From the NCBI RefSeq assembly GCF_001625195.1, contig NC_054391.1, positions 4,599,157 through 4,663,156 of the forward strand: 64,000 nucleotides of DNA. The letters run 5' to 3'. The position numbers and the translations under genes were made by a program. The DNA comes from Drechmeria coniospora (Eukaryota > Ascomycota > Sordariomycetes > Hypocreales > Ophiocordycipitaceae). The stretch's first letter is position 1. Every line of letters starts with the position of its first letter. The notes beneath the pieces are model-generated. The model was given only the letters and a program-made list of their open reading frames with translations, had not been told where the DNA came from and made no database searches. Of this stretch, positions 1-11,299 are shown in pieces.

Positions 1-171
1 ACTTGCATGCGGCATACTAGACTTTCACTTGCGGCACGGTACATATAATAGGTATCAACGTCGGCGCCATCCGCGCAAATGTAACCGAGTACCACTCCGT
101 CCACGGAGGCACCGACCTCTACTGCACACGTGCGTGTAACGTGCTCGTACGTAATGCAAGGACGGTAGCCG

Positions 172-179
172 TATAAATA
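172..179 (+). promoter_or_regulatory. TATA box upstream of S28 peptidase gene
   Basis: A TATAAATA octamer lies 95 bp upstream of the chosen start codon at 274. A TATA-directed start some 25-35 bp downstream would give a short pyrimidine-rich leader. An out-of-frame ATG at 189 would probably lie just upstream of, or at, the transcription start, so it need not act as a uORF. Confidence 0.5.
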
Positions 180-273
180 CGAGCGACGATGCAGACGTTG
201 CGAGCTTCCTGCCCGTTCTCCTCTCTCGTCTCCTCCTCCTTCCCTCGCGCTCGCTCAAGCACCCAGGATCGAG

Positions 274-2111
274 ATGCATTCCTACTCCGTGTTGGCCGCC
301 GCTCTCACGCAGCTGCTCCTCGTTACATCGGCCTCTGGCGCCGTGTTGCCTGGCTCGATCGTCCCGGACGACTCCTCCCCGTCCTCCAAGCATGTGGTGA
401 GGCGAGATGAAGACAAGAAGGTCGTCTTCAAGATGGACTACTTTATCCAGCTCATAAACCACGACGACCCACCATTCGGTTACTTTAAGCAGCGGTACTG
501 GTGGAACGACGAACACTACAAGGGCAAAGGCTCGCCCATCATCCTGAAGGCGCCGAGCGAGGGGAACGGCGAGGACGACTTGGCCTACCTGACGAACGAT
601 ACCCTCCTTGGCCAGTTTGCCGAGGCTGTCGGCGGCGCCATCATCGTGCTCGAACACCGCTACTGGGGCAAAAGCTCGCCCTATCCGGAGCTGACGGCTG
701 AAACACTGCAGTATCTCAACGTCGGAAACGCGACGGCCGACCTCGTCTACTTTGCCAGAAACGTCTTTCTGGACTTTGACAAGACTCAGTCGTCGAGGCC
801 TTCCAAGGCCCCCTGGGTGCTCTCCGGCGCCTCCTACTCCGGCGCGCTCGCAGCGTGGACGAATGCCATCAGGCCCGGCACCTTCTGGGCCTATCACTGC
901 TCGAGCGCTACCGTCCAGGCTCTCCCCGACATGTCCGACTCGTTCAACATTGCCGAGGCCGCCATGCCCCGTAACTGCAGCGCCGACTTTCAAAAGATGA
1001 TCAAGCATGTCGACGACGTGCTGACGAAGAAGAATTACCTGGCGCGAAAATATCTGAAGAACCAGTTTGGCCTCGGCGCCATGGACGACGACAACAGTTT
1101 TGCTGCCGTTCTTGCTCTCGGGCCCCTCCGCTGGCAGGGCGCCCAGTTCTACACCGGCTACACGGAACTGCACCGAATGTGTGACTACGTCGAGGTGAGT
1201 GCCAGCAAGCGGGCCGGTCGCGGTTCGGCATGGCCGGAGCGCGGAGAAGCTAGCTTTCCGCATGGCGGGCTGACGAAGGGATCTGCAGAACCAGTGGCCT
1301 GGCAGCACATCGAACCCGACCGGAGCGGAGGGCGTCGGCCTGCACAAGGCCCTAGAAGGATATGGTCGATTTTTCCAAGAGGTCATCATTCCGGAGAGTA
1401 AGTGCCATGGTCGTTTTTCGTTGTGCTGCGTCGGCTGACGGGTGTGGATTAGACTGCGACATGAAGGAACTGGCCAAAAATAACGACACGGCCTCCTGCT
1501 TCTCGACGGACAACGTTGAGACCTCGCCGGTGTATTCGGACTTGTCTGTGGATAATACCATGGGCCGCCAGTGGAGATGGCTCAGCTGCAACGAGCCGTA
1601 CGTTTCAATGTCCCTCCGCCACACCATCTCACCCCGGGCGTTTGACGGCTAACGGAAGGGCAGGTTGGAATCGTGGATGACCGGGGGACCCAACATGAAG
1701 TCCGGCATCGTCTCCACGCTCTTTACCAGCGATTCCCTGCGCAGCGAATGCGAACAGTTCTTCCCTACCGTCAACAACCATACGTACGGCCTCGCGAAGA
1801 ATCGTACCGCCGACGACCTGAACGCCCTCACCGGCGGCTGGGACCCGGGAAACGCGAAAAGGGTCATGTGGGTGAACGGCGAGTACGACATGTGGCGGCC
1901 AGCGACTGTCTCTTCTCAGAGGAGGACTGGCAAACCGCTTGAGTCGGTCTATTTGATCCCCAAGGGGATGCATGCCAGCGACATATTTGTGCTTAACGGA
2001 CAGATGAACCCGGAGGTGGGTCGGATTCAGCGCAAACTCGTCAGCAAGATGACGACATGGGTCGACGAGTTCTACACCAAGGCCGGCAGACAGAGGCCGT
2101 CTCGTCGGTAG
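274..2111 (+). CDS. Secreted serine peptidase, family S28
   Basis: Four exons, 274-1194, 1289-1397, 1453-1597 and 1664-2111, join in frame to give 540 residues. All introns are GT-AG (94, 55 and 66 nt). The N-terminus is a hydrophobic signal peptide (about residues 1-22) followed by a possible propeptide with a dibasic RR near residue 43. The S28 nucleophile motif GASYSG places the catalytic Ser at 187. The Asp is at 467 (NGEYDMW) and the His at 495 (KGMHASD), each in the context expected for the family that includes lysosomal Pro-X carboxypeptidase and DPP7. Several N-x-S/T sequons fit an extracellular glycoprotein. Family knowledge suggests cleavage after proline at acidic pH; the actual substrate is unknown. 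No functionally related neighbour is present. Confidence 0.9.
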
Positions 2112-2949
2112 TAGCGGCGATGGGAGGCGACATTGTCGCTTGTACAAGTGCAGTAAATGAAATAATTAGCGTAGACGAATCACAAATACCATTCGCATTC
2201 ATGGCACGGTAATGCATATGCTGGGAAGCTGCTACCATTTCGGCTCACCAAAGTGACCGTCTGAGATGCATCCTTAGTCGTGATCCTGCGGCCCTGGCAT
2301 CATTGCTCACCAGACGATTCGGGCCCAAGTGGAAAAACACCAACGTTTGGCCTTGACGGCGACCTACCCTGTACCGCTTCCCCTCCGGCCCCACCTGCGG
2401 CGAACGGAAGCCCGACGGACTGCCGGGCCGGCCCGGGCGCCACCATTTCCCCCATTCGCCACGTCAACGTCGGCGCCTCCAGACGTCATCCTTGCGGATC
2501 AGCAACGGGTGAGTGATGGGTGACGAGGTCAACACACCAAAAACTGAGGCTGCTACGCATGTCGACCAATGTACGGTCCGACAGTCGGGCCCGGATCAAC
2601 TGATCTCATGCAGTGGACGGCATCGGCGCGTCCACCGTGGACAATGCACCGGACGAGGGAGGAAGCGTTCGGAGACACGTACTTGTGCTTTTTTCGGTGA
2701 GTACGGATCCCCCCGTGCATGCTCGCGACTTCTCAACAAGACGGCCCAAGTGCGAGTCAAGGTGGGCGCGTTCGAGACATGCTCGAGAGGTGGTGGTTGA
2801 CCGACCGGCGACGTTAGACGGCGGCGAGCCCGGGGCGCCGTCGCTGCTGTGCGCCGTCGCTTGCCCCCATCGACGCAGGGGGTTGGTTGGTATCCGCCTG
2901 TGGCTGGAGCCCGCCCACCTGCGACGGGCTACGGAAGGGAAATCTGCAG

Positions 2950-3430
2950 GTACATGCACACCTCCAGGCACGGAGTACCGGTACGGGCCCTACCTGTGCC
3001 TAATCAACATAGCACTACGGAGTACTGTCGGTAAGGGGTACATGCACGTATTCACGTCGAATCAGTACTTCGTACGCGTGTACCTTTTGCTGCTCGTACC
3101 GCTAAAGTACATTAGGTGCACTGGTACTCCGTACATGCACGAGCACTACAATTGCTTCCTCCAGCGGGTGTACCTGTGCAGGATCGCCGTACATGTACAC
3201 AATACATCGCCATCGGTTTTCAGTCATTCCGTCCGTGACCAGTAACCCGCTTCCAACCAGCCAAAGGACTTTGCTGAACGGAGTACTCAGTACTTGCTCC
3301 GTAGCTCCGCACTTGTACCTAGTGCGAATGCTCTGCCGTGTACGGAGTGAATACTGGTGGGAATACTTCACCTCCAGGTACAGGTAGAGCACATGCGCAC
3401 GTACGAGTACACGTAACTCTTGTGCATGTA
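2950..3430. repeat. GTAC-rich island
   Basis: Dense GTAC tetranucleotides separated by short words, with one exact GTACTCCGTAC at 3124-3134 and near-copies around 3015 and 3280. No coding potential is apparent. It is one of several such islands in the window. Confidence 0.7.
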
Positions 3431-4716
3431 CTTGCCTGCACAGTGTAATGGGGAGCCGAGTTCAGTTCGGGACGCGTCATCGTATTGTCAAAGGCCAAAA
3501 GTACAAGTACCGTCAGGCACCCCCTGGTGAGACACAGTCGAGAATTTCTTCTTTCGAATCTTCCCTTCTCCCACAAACCAACTCTTGCCGGAGCATGATG
3601 GTGCCGTGAATGCACCCGCTTCGCCCATCTCCCAGCCCACGGTGGAAAGAATGATGGAATAACGTGCCGAAAGTCTCAGGAGAGGTCCTGCTCAGCAGCC
3701 TTCTCGCCCGCTGATCCTCCTCCAGGCCATGACGGACACGAATCGAATGACGCTTCCGCTGCCGTGCCCGAGTTCGGCTCGACCTGAATGAAGCATGCAG
3801 CTTCTTTTTCCCATCCGAATCCGCATCCGCATCCGCGAGGGGTAATGCGATGCCTCGCTAGCAGCTGTCTGTGAAACCCGCACGGGAGGGAGGCCTTCCT
3901 TCGCCGGCCACCCACCATGCCCTCCTTTTCGAGCCCGGACGGGCGATGCATGTCATGCACAGGTAGGGAGCGAGCCCGCCCTGACGCAGGGAATCTTCTC
4001 ATCGCCCCCTCGACCTTCTTCCGCCGCCGCACATGGAGCATGGGAAAGAAGCGATTGCTTTTTGCATCCGCCGTCGGCGTCCGGCGCATGACAACGATGA
4101 CGGCAACATCTCAGCTTGCTGCAGGTCATCGTCATGGTCAATATTGCCAAGACGTCCTGCCTCGACAGTACGCAACTGCGCGTACGTGGAAAAAGGAACC
4201 GGCATGGCATGGCAAGGCCTGGGGCATGACTGCTGTCCGGCCACCACCAGCTCCGCCCCTGCGTCCGTCGAGGTTGGGCGGCAAGCGGCCCAAGCCGGAC
4301 AACCGGGAAGATGAAACAGGGCGAGCAGGGACGCGGCGGAACCGACGGCCCCGACGGCTTGGAGCGGAGACGCAATGGCCCACGGCAGGGACAGCGGCAT
4401 CGAGATGGCCTCCGACGAGCGAACCACCCCTCGAAGTCGATTGGCTGCCCCGAGTCGGCATGTCTGGCTATTGGGCACACTCCCAGTGCGCCATGTCTTT
4501 GTCAAGTTGACCGAGGGACCTTGGCGGAGAGGTGCCAAGCCCACGGGCGACTGGCCAAAATGAAGCATGCGAACCGTTTTGACAATGCGATACGGGGGGT
4601 GCATGGCCATGCCCATGGCGCAGCGACGTGATGACGACCGCTCGACTCTACCCTGCCGCGAGGGAAGGGGCTGATGAATGATCACATTGTCCTCCTCGGA
4701 CCGAGATGCACATGGA

Positions 4717-4724
4717 TATAAAAG
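4717..4724 (+). promoter_or_regulatory. TATA box upstream of small secreted protein gene
   Basis: TATAAAAG lies 169 bp upstream of the ATG at 4893. The stretch in between is rich in CAA, TTC and CTTT, typical of an ascomycete 5' leader, and has no ATG of its own. A strong TATA plus a long leader suggests an inducible or highly expressed gene. Confidence 0.6.
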
Positions 4725-4892
4725 GCCCTCCTCCTTCGCGTCAAATAGTCAACTCCAACCCATTCAAGCCATTCATTCGCAGCTTAACAATCCGACATCA
4801 ACAGCCGAGTCACTCTTTGCCACTCTTTACAATCGTTTAGTACGACTTTTGGACTTCTTCCATATCAACTTCTCCCAAAGAAATCAGTCAAA

Positions 4893-5532
4893 ATGAAGTT
4901 CTCCGGCCTCGCCCTCGTTGCCTTCATCGCCTCTGCCATCGCTGCTCCTGGCTACTCCGGAGACAACAACCGAAGCCCCGGCCACAACGTCGGCCACCCC
5001 GGCAACACTCGTCCTGGCAACAACTATGGCAACAACCGTGGCAGCAACTATGGCAACAACTATGGCAACAATCACGGAAACAACCGCGGCAACAACTATG
5101 GCAACAACCGTGGAAACAACCGCGGCAACAACTATGGCAACAACCGTGGCAACAACCGTGGCAACAACCACCGCGTCAGCCCGAACCGCCACCGCCGCCC
5201 CAACCCCTTCAACTGGCCGAGCCAGGGCCCTTGGGGTCGCCAGGGCTACTGCAACAAGAATGCCGCCATCTACTGCTTGGATGAGAAGCATTTGGTTGTC
5301 GACATTGATGTCGATGCGAACCTGCTGGGTCTCGACATTGACGTCGACGTCGACGTCGATGTTGCTCTCTTCAACACGAAGAAGTGCTACCAGACCGCCT
5401 GCTGCAAGCGTGGATGCCAGCGTGTACGTTTCTTGTTCATCGATCCCATCATTTGCTTGCTACAAACGCTAACTTGGCTTGTCACAGGGCCGCTACCTCG
5501 ACACCAACCAGTACCAGTGCAACCACTACTAA
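4893..5532 (+). CDS. Small secreted Gly/Asn-repeat, cysteine-containing protein
   Basis: Two exons, 4893-5423 and 5488-5532, joined across a 64-nt GTACGT...ACAG intron (phase 0), encode 191 residues. Residues 1-18 form a clear signal peptide ending at Ala-Ala-Pro. Residues 40-92 are repeats of GNNYGNNRGN type. A basic, Pro-rich linker leads to a C-terminal domain with seven cysteines at 120, 128, 165, 170, 171, 175 and 188 (spacing C-x7-C-x36-C-x4-CC-x3-C-x12-C). This domain also holds an alternating Asp-Val run (about 137-157). The short last exon adds the final cysteine. The spacing does not fit class I or II hydrophobins. I do not recognise the family; a cell-wall, adhesin or effector-like role is possible but only inferred from secretion and composition. 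Confidence 0.8.
5015..5169 (+). repeat. Coding minisatellite (Gly-Asn-Asn units)
   Basis: Imperfect 12- to 24-bp units of GGCAACAACTATGGCAACAA type inside the small secreted protein gene. They encode GNNY, GNNR and GSNY blocks. Units are multiples of 3 bp, so copy-number change would keep the frame. Confidence 0.85.
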
Positions 5533-7132
5533 GCGTAGGCGGGAGCTTCTGCACCGGCTCGGGACATTGATCACCCGACCGTCGCTTGCCTGAACATTCT
5601 ACTACTGCACTGGAACAAGATGGCCTTTGGCCAACCACATTAGACTTGAGAGATTAGAAGGGGTTCGTGGTTTCCTGTATATATAGGTATATATCCACAG
5701 ACAAATCAACAGCCTATTACTTGCGTACTCTGCTGTCGTCAGTATATCATGACAACTACTTTCCCGGAAAGCGTTGTATATTTGTCTGCGGCGGGCATTA
5801 GAGACAGCACAAAAGCAGTTGTAGGATGCCGAGCATGAACATTACCTCTCCTGTGTGATATCAGACCGAGCCATGAAGGGATGGGGCCCAGATGCTACCA
5901 AACAAGCTGAATGAAGCAGTGTATTAAAGACTGGTTGAGTACTATAGTTGATGCAATTTTCAGCAGCAGCAGGAATATATTCTCATGAGTGACGTTGATC
6001 TGGCTGTACCCATCCGTAGCCCACCACCATTTGGGGTGCTTAAGGGGTATTGCCCCCATACACATGTGTATAATGCCGCACCATGTCTCAACTACCCTGG
6101 ACTCACAAGTTGCATCACTACGCAATGCGGCAACAGGAAGTCTCCAGCTGGTAGGCCTCCTGCCTCATAGGCCCCGTATAGAATTCTGCATATGGGTCAG
6201 AGAACTCGCTGTTTGGACCCTGGACGTGAGTGTTGAAGTGCTCCAAGGACAGGATTTGTCAAGAGTTCACACATGTACTCTGTCATGATTATGTCGAACC
6301 ACAGCACTCAATCTCTTCAAGTTTCGTTCTGCAATTTTTGCATGTGAAAAGGTCACGGCTTGGACCCGTCCATGATCTAATCAATAATCTAATAATCGTG
6401 AGGAAGTCTTCTTTGTACTGATACTCTATCCTCGGTAAAATGTGCGTTTGAACCAGGGTAAATAAAAAATACTGGGGGTTGGGTGCGAGTAAATGAAATG
6501 CGTGCCTGCATCGCTCCGGCAACGACGACGAACTTGGTATTCCTTCGACCGAAGCCTCCAAATACGCTCCAAACAATGCCTCTCCAGTCAAGACACCCTT
6601 GCCATGCGTGTTCGTTCATCAAAGAAGCAATGTCACGATGACTCGTCGTATTCATAAAACATGAAACTTGATCCTCCAACGGAGGTAGCGTTGCGCGACC
6701 AGTGTGCGCCGCGTCCTCGTGCACCCTGCATCGCTTCTCGAGCGGTGCCTTTGGTAATCAATAGATGCGTGTTCTTCAAGTCGTACAATCGTGAGGTAAG
6801 GTAAGGTTCGTGACAGGATCGTAACACATTCATTCGCACCATGTGCTGGGTAACTTCGTGTCGTGTTCGTATTCGCTGTGAGCGGCCGTGAAGTGAAGAA
6901 TAAGAAAAATCTTTCAAGAGATGTCATCGTGGAGAAGGCTGTCATTCGTTAACGGCATCGCTTGAAAAGAGATGTGCGTTGAAAACGTCATCGTAGGATG
7001 TCCGAGTTTGGAAGAGAAACAAAACAGAAGGGAACAGAAGAGGGGGGGGGTTCGCCGTCGACCCAAGGACGACAGCAGATCCGAGACGATCATGTCTGAA
7101 TTCGCAACGAGGTGGAGAGGGGATGAACCGCC
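5533..7132. other. Intergenic between convergent genes
   Basis: This 1.6-kb stretch lies between two convergent genes, so it holds both 3' ends. It looks more AT-rich than the flanking exons. Open frames are short, overlapping and without recognisable domains. I see no gene in it; the composition could reflect an old decayed insertion, but no terminal repeats are visible. Confidence 0.55.
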
Positions 7133-9694
7133 TCAATTGGCTCGGATGACTAGCTTCGACAAAAACTTGTTGGACAGCGAGTCGAAATTGTACCGATCGA
7201 ACCTGGACTCCTTTCGGGTTCGCAGATAGGCCTCTGTGTGACGGTTAGTTTGACTGGGAAATGTGCAAGGTGGAACGGTCAGTTCGATGGATGCTGGCTT
7301 ACCATGCTTGATGACGTGCTGCCTGACTTCGGTCATGGCCTCGCAGACCGAGACGTTGTTGTGCAGCAAGTGGCCGTGCTGACGAGTATCCCATTCGGCA
7401 AACGCCGGCAGCTTCTGGGAGATGGCGTGGAACAGGCCTACTATCACTCCCACCGGGGTCGTCTCCATGTCGTTGCAAAACTTGTTCACGGCCGCGGGGT
7501 CGGGCACCCGATAGTGGCAGTCAAACTGCATCTCCTCCCACACGGCAAGCAGGATGGAGGCGATCATGAAGATGGTCGGCCAGTTCTTCATCTTCTCGCC
7601 GCTGTAGACGCCCGAGTAGAGCGAGGACAATTCCTCGAGGATATCCTTTTGCAGGTCACGCCACATGTCGGCCAGGGCACACTTGATCTGGAAGTTGACC
7701 ATGACGGGCGCGACGGTGCGGCCGTAGAACTTGGAGTCTTCGTCGTCGATCTGGCCGTCGAGGTCGACCTCGGACCCTTGATTCTCGACCATGGTGATGT
7801 GCATGGTCAGGTTGTACGCGAGGACGAGCTTCAAGGCCTTCTTGATGACCGGCATGCGCTCGTTGACGTAATAGCGATGGGCCGTCTTGAGAATCTCGGT
7901 GATAAAGGGCGTGCCTTCGAAGTGGTCGTCGATGAAATCCTCAAAGGGTCCGTCGATGTGCTTGTCGAGGTACTCGGCGAGAGCATCGACCCGGACGCCC
8001 TCGGCGCCGACGTCCAACTTTTCGGTGCGCGTCTCGAAGTCGATGGGATCCTGGTCCGGGTGGGTCGACTCGACCCATTCGACGGCGAAGCAGCCGGCGT
8101 TGGCGACGTAGACCTCGCGAACCATGACGGGCAGCGCAAATCCGTAGCCGTGCGTGATCCACATGAGCGTCTCCTTGGGAGAGAAGCCCTTGACGTTGTA
8201 GACGGAGACGCCGAGATCCATGTGCCGCTCGTAGTCGGCCTTCCAGTCCTTCATGAAGTAGCCGATGTCCTTGATGTCGATGCGAGTGCACGGCACCTGC
8301 CAGAGACGAGCGTGCGAGGGCTGGCATCCCGCACAAGGCTCGCCCTTATCACAAGTCTTTTTCAGGAATTTGCATCGCAGGCAAGCTCGCAGCTTTCTTA
8401 TCTCGCTGGCTTGCTTTCGCTGCTCCGGCAGAAGCGGCCCCTTTCTCCGCCCAACCTTCTTCTCACCCACCCCGTCCCGCTTGCCGTTGGAGGATCGGCG
8501 GACGATCGACTTCGTGTTCTTGGCGATGGGGCTCTTTCGGGGTCCCGAGTTGCGGCGCGTGGTGTTCGCCGACGAGGGAGAGGACGAGCCGGCGCCGCTG
8601 GCTCGGCTTTTGCGACCGGCGCTGACCGGTTCCACCTTGATCGGGACCGGAGCGACGGCGGCGGCCGGGCTGATATCCTCGTGAGAGTTGTGGTGGCTAT
8701 CACGGGAGACGCAGCTGCGGCGCGAGCTGCCGTCCTGGTGGCCGTCGGATTCGGGAGAGAAGGGAGAGAAGGGGAAGGGCTGGATCTCCTCGAAGCTGCC
8801 GAAATCCATCGAGTTTGTGCCGTCGGACGAATCCGAGTTGGTTCTCAGGTGAAGCGTCTGAGACGGGTTGAAGATGGCGGCGCCCTGGGACTGCGAAAAC
8901 TGATCCAGACTGTGGCTTCCCCAGTCCACCATGGCCCACCCCTCTCCGGTCGAGGACGGCAGGGAAAGGACCTCGAGGTAGGTTCCGGTCGGGGATAGGC
9001 TGCCGACGCTATCGAGCTGGGGAAGGCTGTCCATCTGCAGCGTGTTTTGAAACTCTTGCCAGTTGTCCATGCCGGCATTCCCCCACGGCATGGCCTGGGC
9101 CTGGTCATCGATGGAGCTCATGCCACCAAACGGCGGACCCAGCAGGTTCGCCTGCAAGGCGGCGGCGGCGGCTTGCGTCGTCGGGGGCAGGTACTCGAGC
9201 GGGTTGGGTTGAAAGGTCGACGGGAAGGGGTTGAAGTTCATGAGAGTCGACTCGTGAAGGTAGGGTGAAAGGTCCGAGGCGGACAGCTGCTGATGGGATT
9301 GTTGATGGGCCTGCTGTCGGTGCTGCTGCTGCTGCTGCCGTTGTTGCTGCTGCAACGCCCAATCGGTGAGGGAGTTTGCCGGCGAGTGGAAGGGCCCTTG
9401 GAGCGAGGAGTGCTGGCTGTGCGGGCTCGACGAGGTCGACATGGACGGGCTGACCTGGTGGTGGCCCGGTGAAGTGGTCGTCGACGGTTGACGACCGTGG
9501 CCGTGGTTCGCCGTCGTCATGTCGAGCGGGATGGGCCAGGCTCGCGTGTTGGTCATGATGCCGGACGGGACGGTGGGACTCGAGTGGGCTGTCGTCGCGT
9601 ACGGGTAGGCGGTGCGATCCCGATGGTGCCGTTCAAAGGTGAGGTCTAGCAACGGTTCACCCCCTCCGTTTGCACCGCTGAATTCGAATGTCAT
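7133..9694 (-). CDS. Zn2Cys6 fungal transcription factor
   Basis: Reading on the minus strand, exon 1 runs 9694-7303 and exon 2 runs 7233-7133. The 69-nt intron has a GTAAGC donor, a CTAAC branch site and a CAG acceptor. The intron is a multiple of three and open, so it could pass unnoticed. The product is 830 residues. I chose the Met at 9694 because the 30 residues gained from the next upstream Met (9784) look like leader translation. The N-terminal half is low complexity, with Gln runs (about residues 112-138) and Ser/Pro-rich blocks. The zinc cluster starts at Cys438 with spacing C-x2-C-x6-C-x5-C-x2-C-x11-C, followed by a long helical-looking C-terminal region. It should act in the nucleus as a sequence-specific regulator; the target genes are unknown. 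Confidence 0.85.
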   Translation of the reverse strand: MTFEFSGANGGGEPLLDLTFERHHRDRTAYPYATTAHSSPTVPSGIMTNTRAWPIPLDMTTANHGHGRQPSTTTSPGHHQVSPSMSTSSSPHSQHSSLQGPFHSPANSLTDWALQQQQRQQQQQHRQQAHQQSHQQLSASDLSPYLHESTLMNFNPFPSTFQPNPLEYLPPTTQAAAAALQANLLGPPFGGMSSIDDQAQAMPWGNAGMDNWQEFQNTLQMDSLPQLDSVGSLSPTGTYLEVLSLPSSTGEGWAMVDWGSHSLDQFSQSQGAAIFNPSQTLHLRTNSDSSDGTNSMDFGSFEEIQPFPFSPFSPESDGHQDGSSRRSCVSRDSHHNSHEDISPAAAVAPVPIKVEPVSAGRKSRASGAGSSSPSSANTTRRNSGPRKSPIAKNTKSIVRRSSNGKRDGVGEKKVGRRKGPLLPEQRKQASEIRKLRACLRCKFLKKTCDKGEPCAGCQPSHARLWQVPCTRIDIKDIGYFMKDWKADYERHMDLGVSVYNVKGFSPKETLMWITHGYGFALPVMVREVYVANAGCFAVEWVESTHPDQDPIDFETRTEKLDVGAEGVRVDALAEYLDKHIDGPFEDFIDDHFEGTPFITEILKTAHRYYVNERMPVIKKALKLVLAYNLTMHITMVENQGSEVDLDGQIDDEDSKFYGRTVAPVMVNFQIKCALADMWRDLQKDILEELSSLYSGVYSGEKMKNWPTIFMIASILLAVWEEMQFDCHYRVPDPAAVNKFCNDMETTPVGVIVGLFHAISQKLPAFAEWDTRQHGHLLHNNVSVCEAMTEVRQHVIKHGKPASIELTVPPCTFPSQTNRHTEAYLRTRKESRFDRYNFDSLSNKFLSKLVIRAN

Positions 9695-10369
9695 GCTGGG
9701 CAGAGGCGGGAAGGTCCAGCAGGTCAAACGCCAGGACGGCGGTAGTTGTATGAAACCGAGCGGGGGACACCGCTCTTTCGTCAAAGGGCCGTCTCGTCAA
9801 AGGGCGATGGCTGCTCAGTCGTGACCGAAGGTGCACATGTAGGGGAGGAAGACGGGGAGGCCGGACGGACATGGGCAGCTGGAGTGCTGGCCAGCATATG
9901 ATGGACCTCGAGAGTGGCAGCCAGAGTCGTCTGTCCGAGCCGTGGGTGGTCAGTCGGACGCCGCAGCAGCTACAAATACGGGCAGGCTGCGTCGATGGTG
10001 CGGGATGGGGTAGCATGGCGGATGGGCCCTGGCCGACGCATCAGAGTGAGGGGGGGGTTGATGAAGAGGCGGTGAGTGCTCTCGAGCTCAGGTGTGCCGG
10101 GAACTACAGCCAATAGCGGGACGCTGGGGCGTCTGTGCTGCAGGCCTGTGGAGAAGCGATCCAGCGGATCAAGTCGTCTCGGGCGGGGAAAAGGTGCGTG
10201 CCCAATCAGGGCACCCCGTCACCGGTAAGTGTGGCAGGGACAGCACAGTGCGCGCGTGAGGCGGGAGTGCTGGGGAGGTCGGGATGAGTGGGGCCACTCG
10301 TGGAGTCTCCAGCGCTCGTGGCCGCCGGACGGCACCTCCCACAGACTCCAAGCACGCAGCGCTGGTAGG

Positions 10370-10565
10370 GAGTACAGGTAGGGTGTACGGAGTACAGTGC
10401 ACCACGATTCGTGCCTCGAACGGTACGGGTATAATACCGTAAGTACTTGCAGTACACGCAAGTGTCCATGTACTTAAGTACGGCGGTGCCCGGACAGGTA
10501 CAGTGTAAGTTCGTGCAAGTACTGTACAGTATGTGCAAGTAAGTACAGTACGTGCAAGTACAGGA
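10370..10565. repeat. GTAC-rich island
   Basis: Contains an exact GTACGGAGTAC at 10385-10395 followed by many GTAC words spaced 5-10 bp apart. No coding potential. Confidence 0.7.
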
Positions 10566-11299
10566 CGTTCACGCTTGCTGGGCGGATTCAGTTTTGCTTT
10601 TTGGTTCGCCACGGACAAATTACGGGACAAATTTCGGATTGCATCTGCATCGACGTTTCCGTGCGAAATGCATCGATCCCATTTGCCGTGGAATCGTTTC
10701 CGTCGTACAAGTAACGCAAAGTGCGCATGTGCGACCATGACATGGTAACAGCGCCCACCTACGGCGACAAACGATGCAGCTGCATTGTTGACGACTCGAT
10801 GGAATGCCTCCCCCCCCGCACAACGGTGGCGGCATTCGAGCAACCGTCATCCATGCGGCCGGGCGGGTTCCGACATTTCGCCGCGCGCACGACGAGGAGT
10901 CCCATGCACGAGGCGAGTCGTATGAACTCGTACCGCAAGTTGGTGAGTATGTTAGGGATGGCGAGGCTCGTTGATCGCGCGCGGGTGGCAGATGATGGCG
11001 AGACTTGGGTCAGCTCATCACCAGGCCAAGTGAAACGAAGCCTGTTTGTCATTCGCCCATGACCTTTACCGTCATGCGGAGGATGCACCCAAGGAAACAG
11101 GGCAGCGGCTGGCTGACCATCATTGGAGGACCGCTCGGTCGAGCTCCCCGTATGGGAGAAGGCAGTTTGGCAGCGACCCCGTATCCAGTACTCCGCAGGC
11201 GTGCAGCGATGATCCTGCATTTATTTTCATCAAGCTCCGAGGTTCATCGGCAGCGGTTGACAAGCATCCGAAATTAAGACGACATCTTAGCTAAGTCTC

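Larger units (their letters stand above)
2112..4892. other. Intergenic, no gene supported
   Basis: About 2.8 kb between the S28 gene and the next secreted-protein gene. The open frames here overlap on both strands, have no recognisable domain and lack a convincing splice pattern. The interval contains a GTAC-rich island (about 2950-3430), a GC-rich stretch (3.7-4.5 kb) and, at its end, the TATA box and leader of the downstream gene. Confidence 0.6.

Noticed and set aside
189..410. Upstream open frame overlapping the S28 start
   Set aside because: Its ATG lies only 10 bp after the TATA box, so it is probably not in the transcript, and its frame gives no recognisable protein.
4893..5532. Hydrophobin assignment for the small secreted protein
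   Set aside because: The cysteine pattern lacks the two CC doublets at the required positions; only one CC is present.
7238..8998. 586-codon open frame on the plus strand
   Set aside because: It is antisense to the zinc-cluster regulator, whose minus-strand reading has the domain and splice evidence. The frame is open because of GC-rich codon use.
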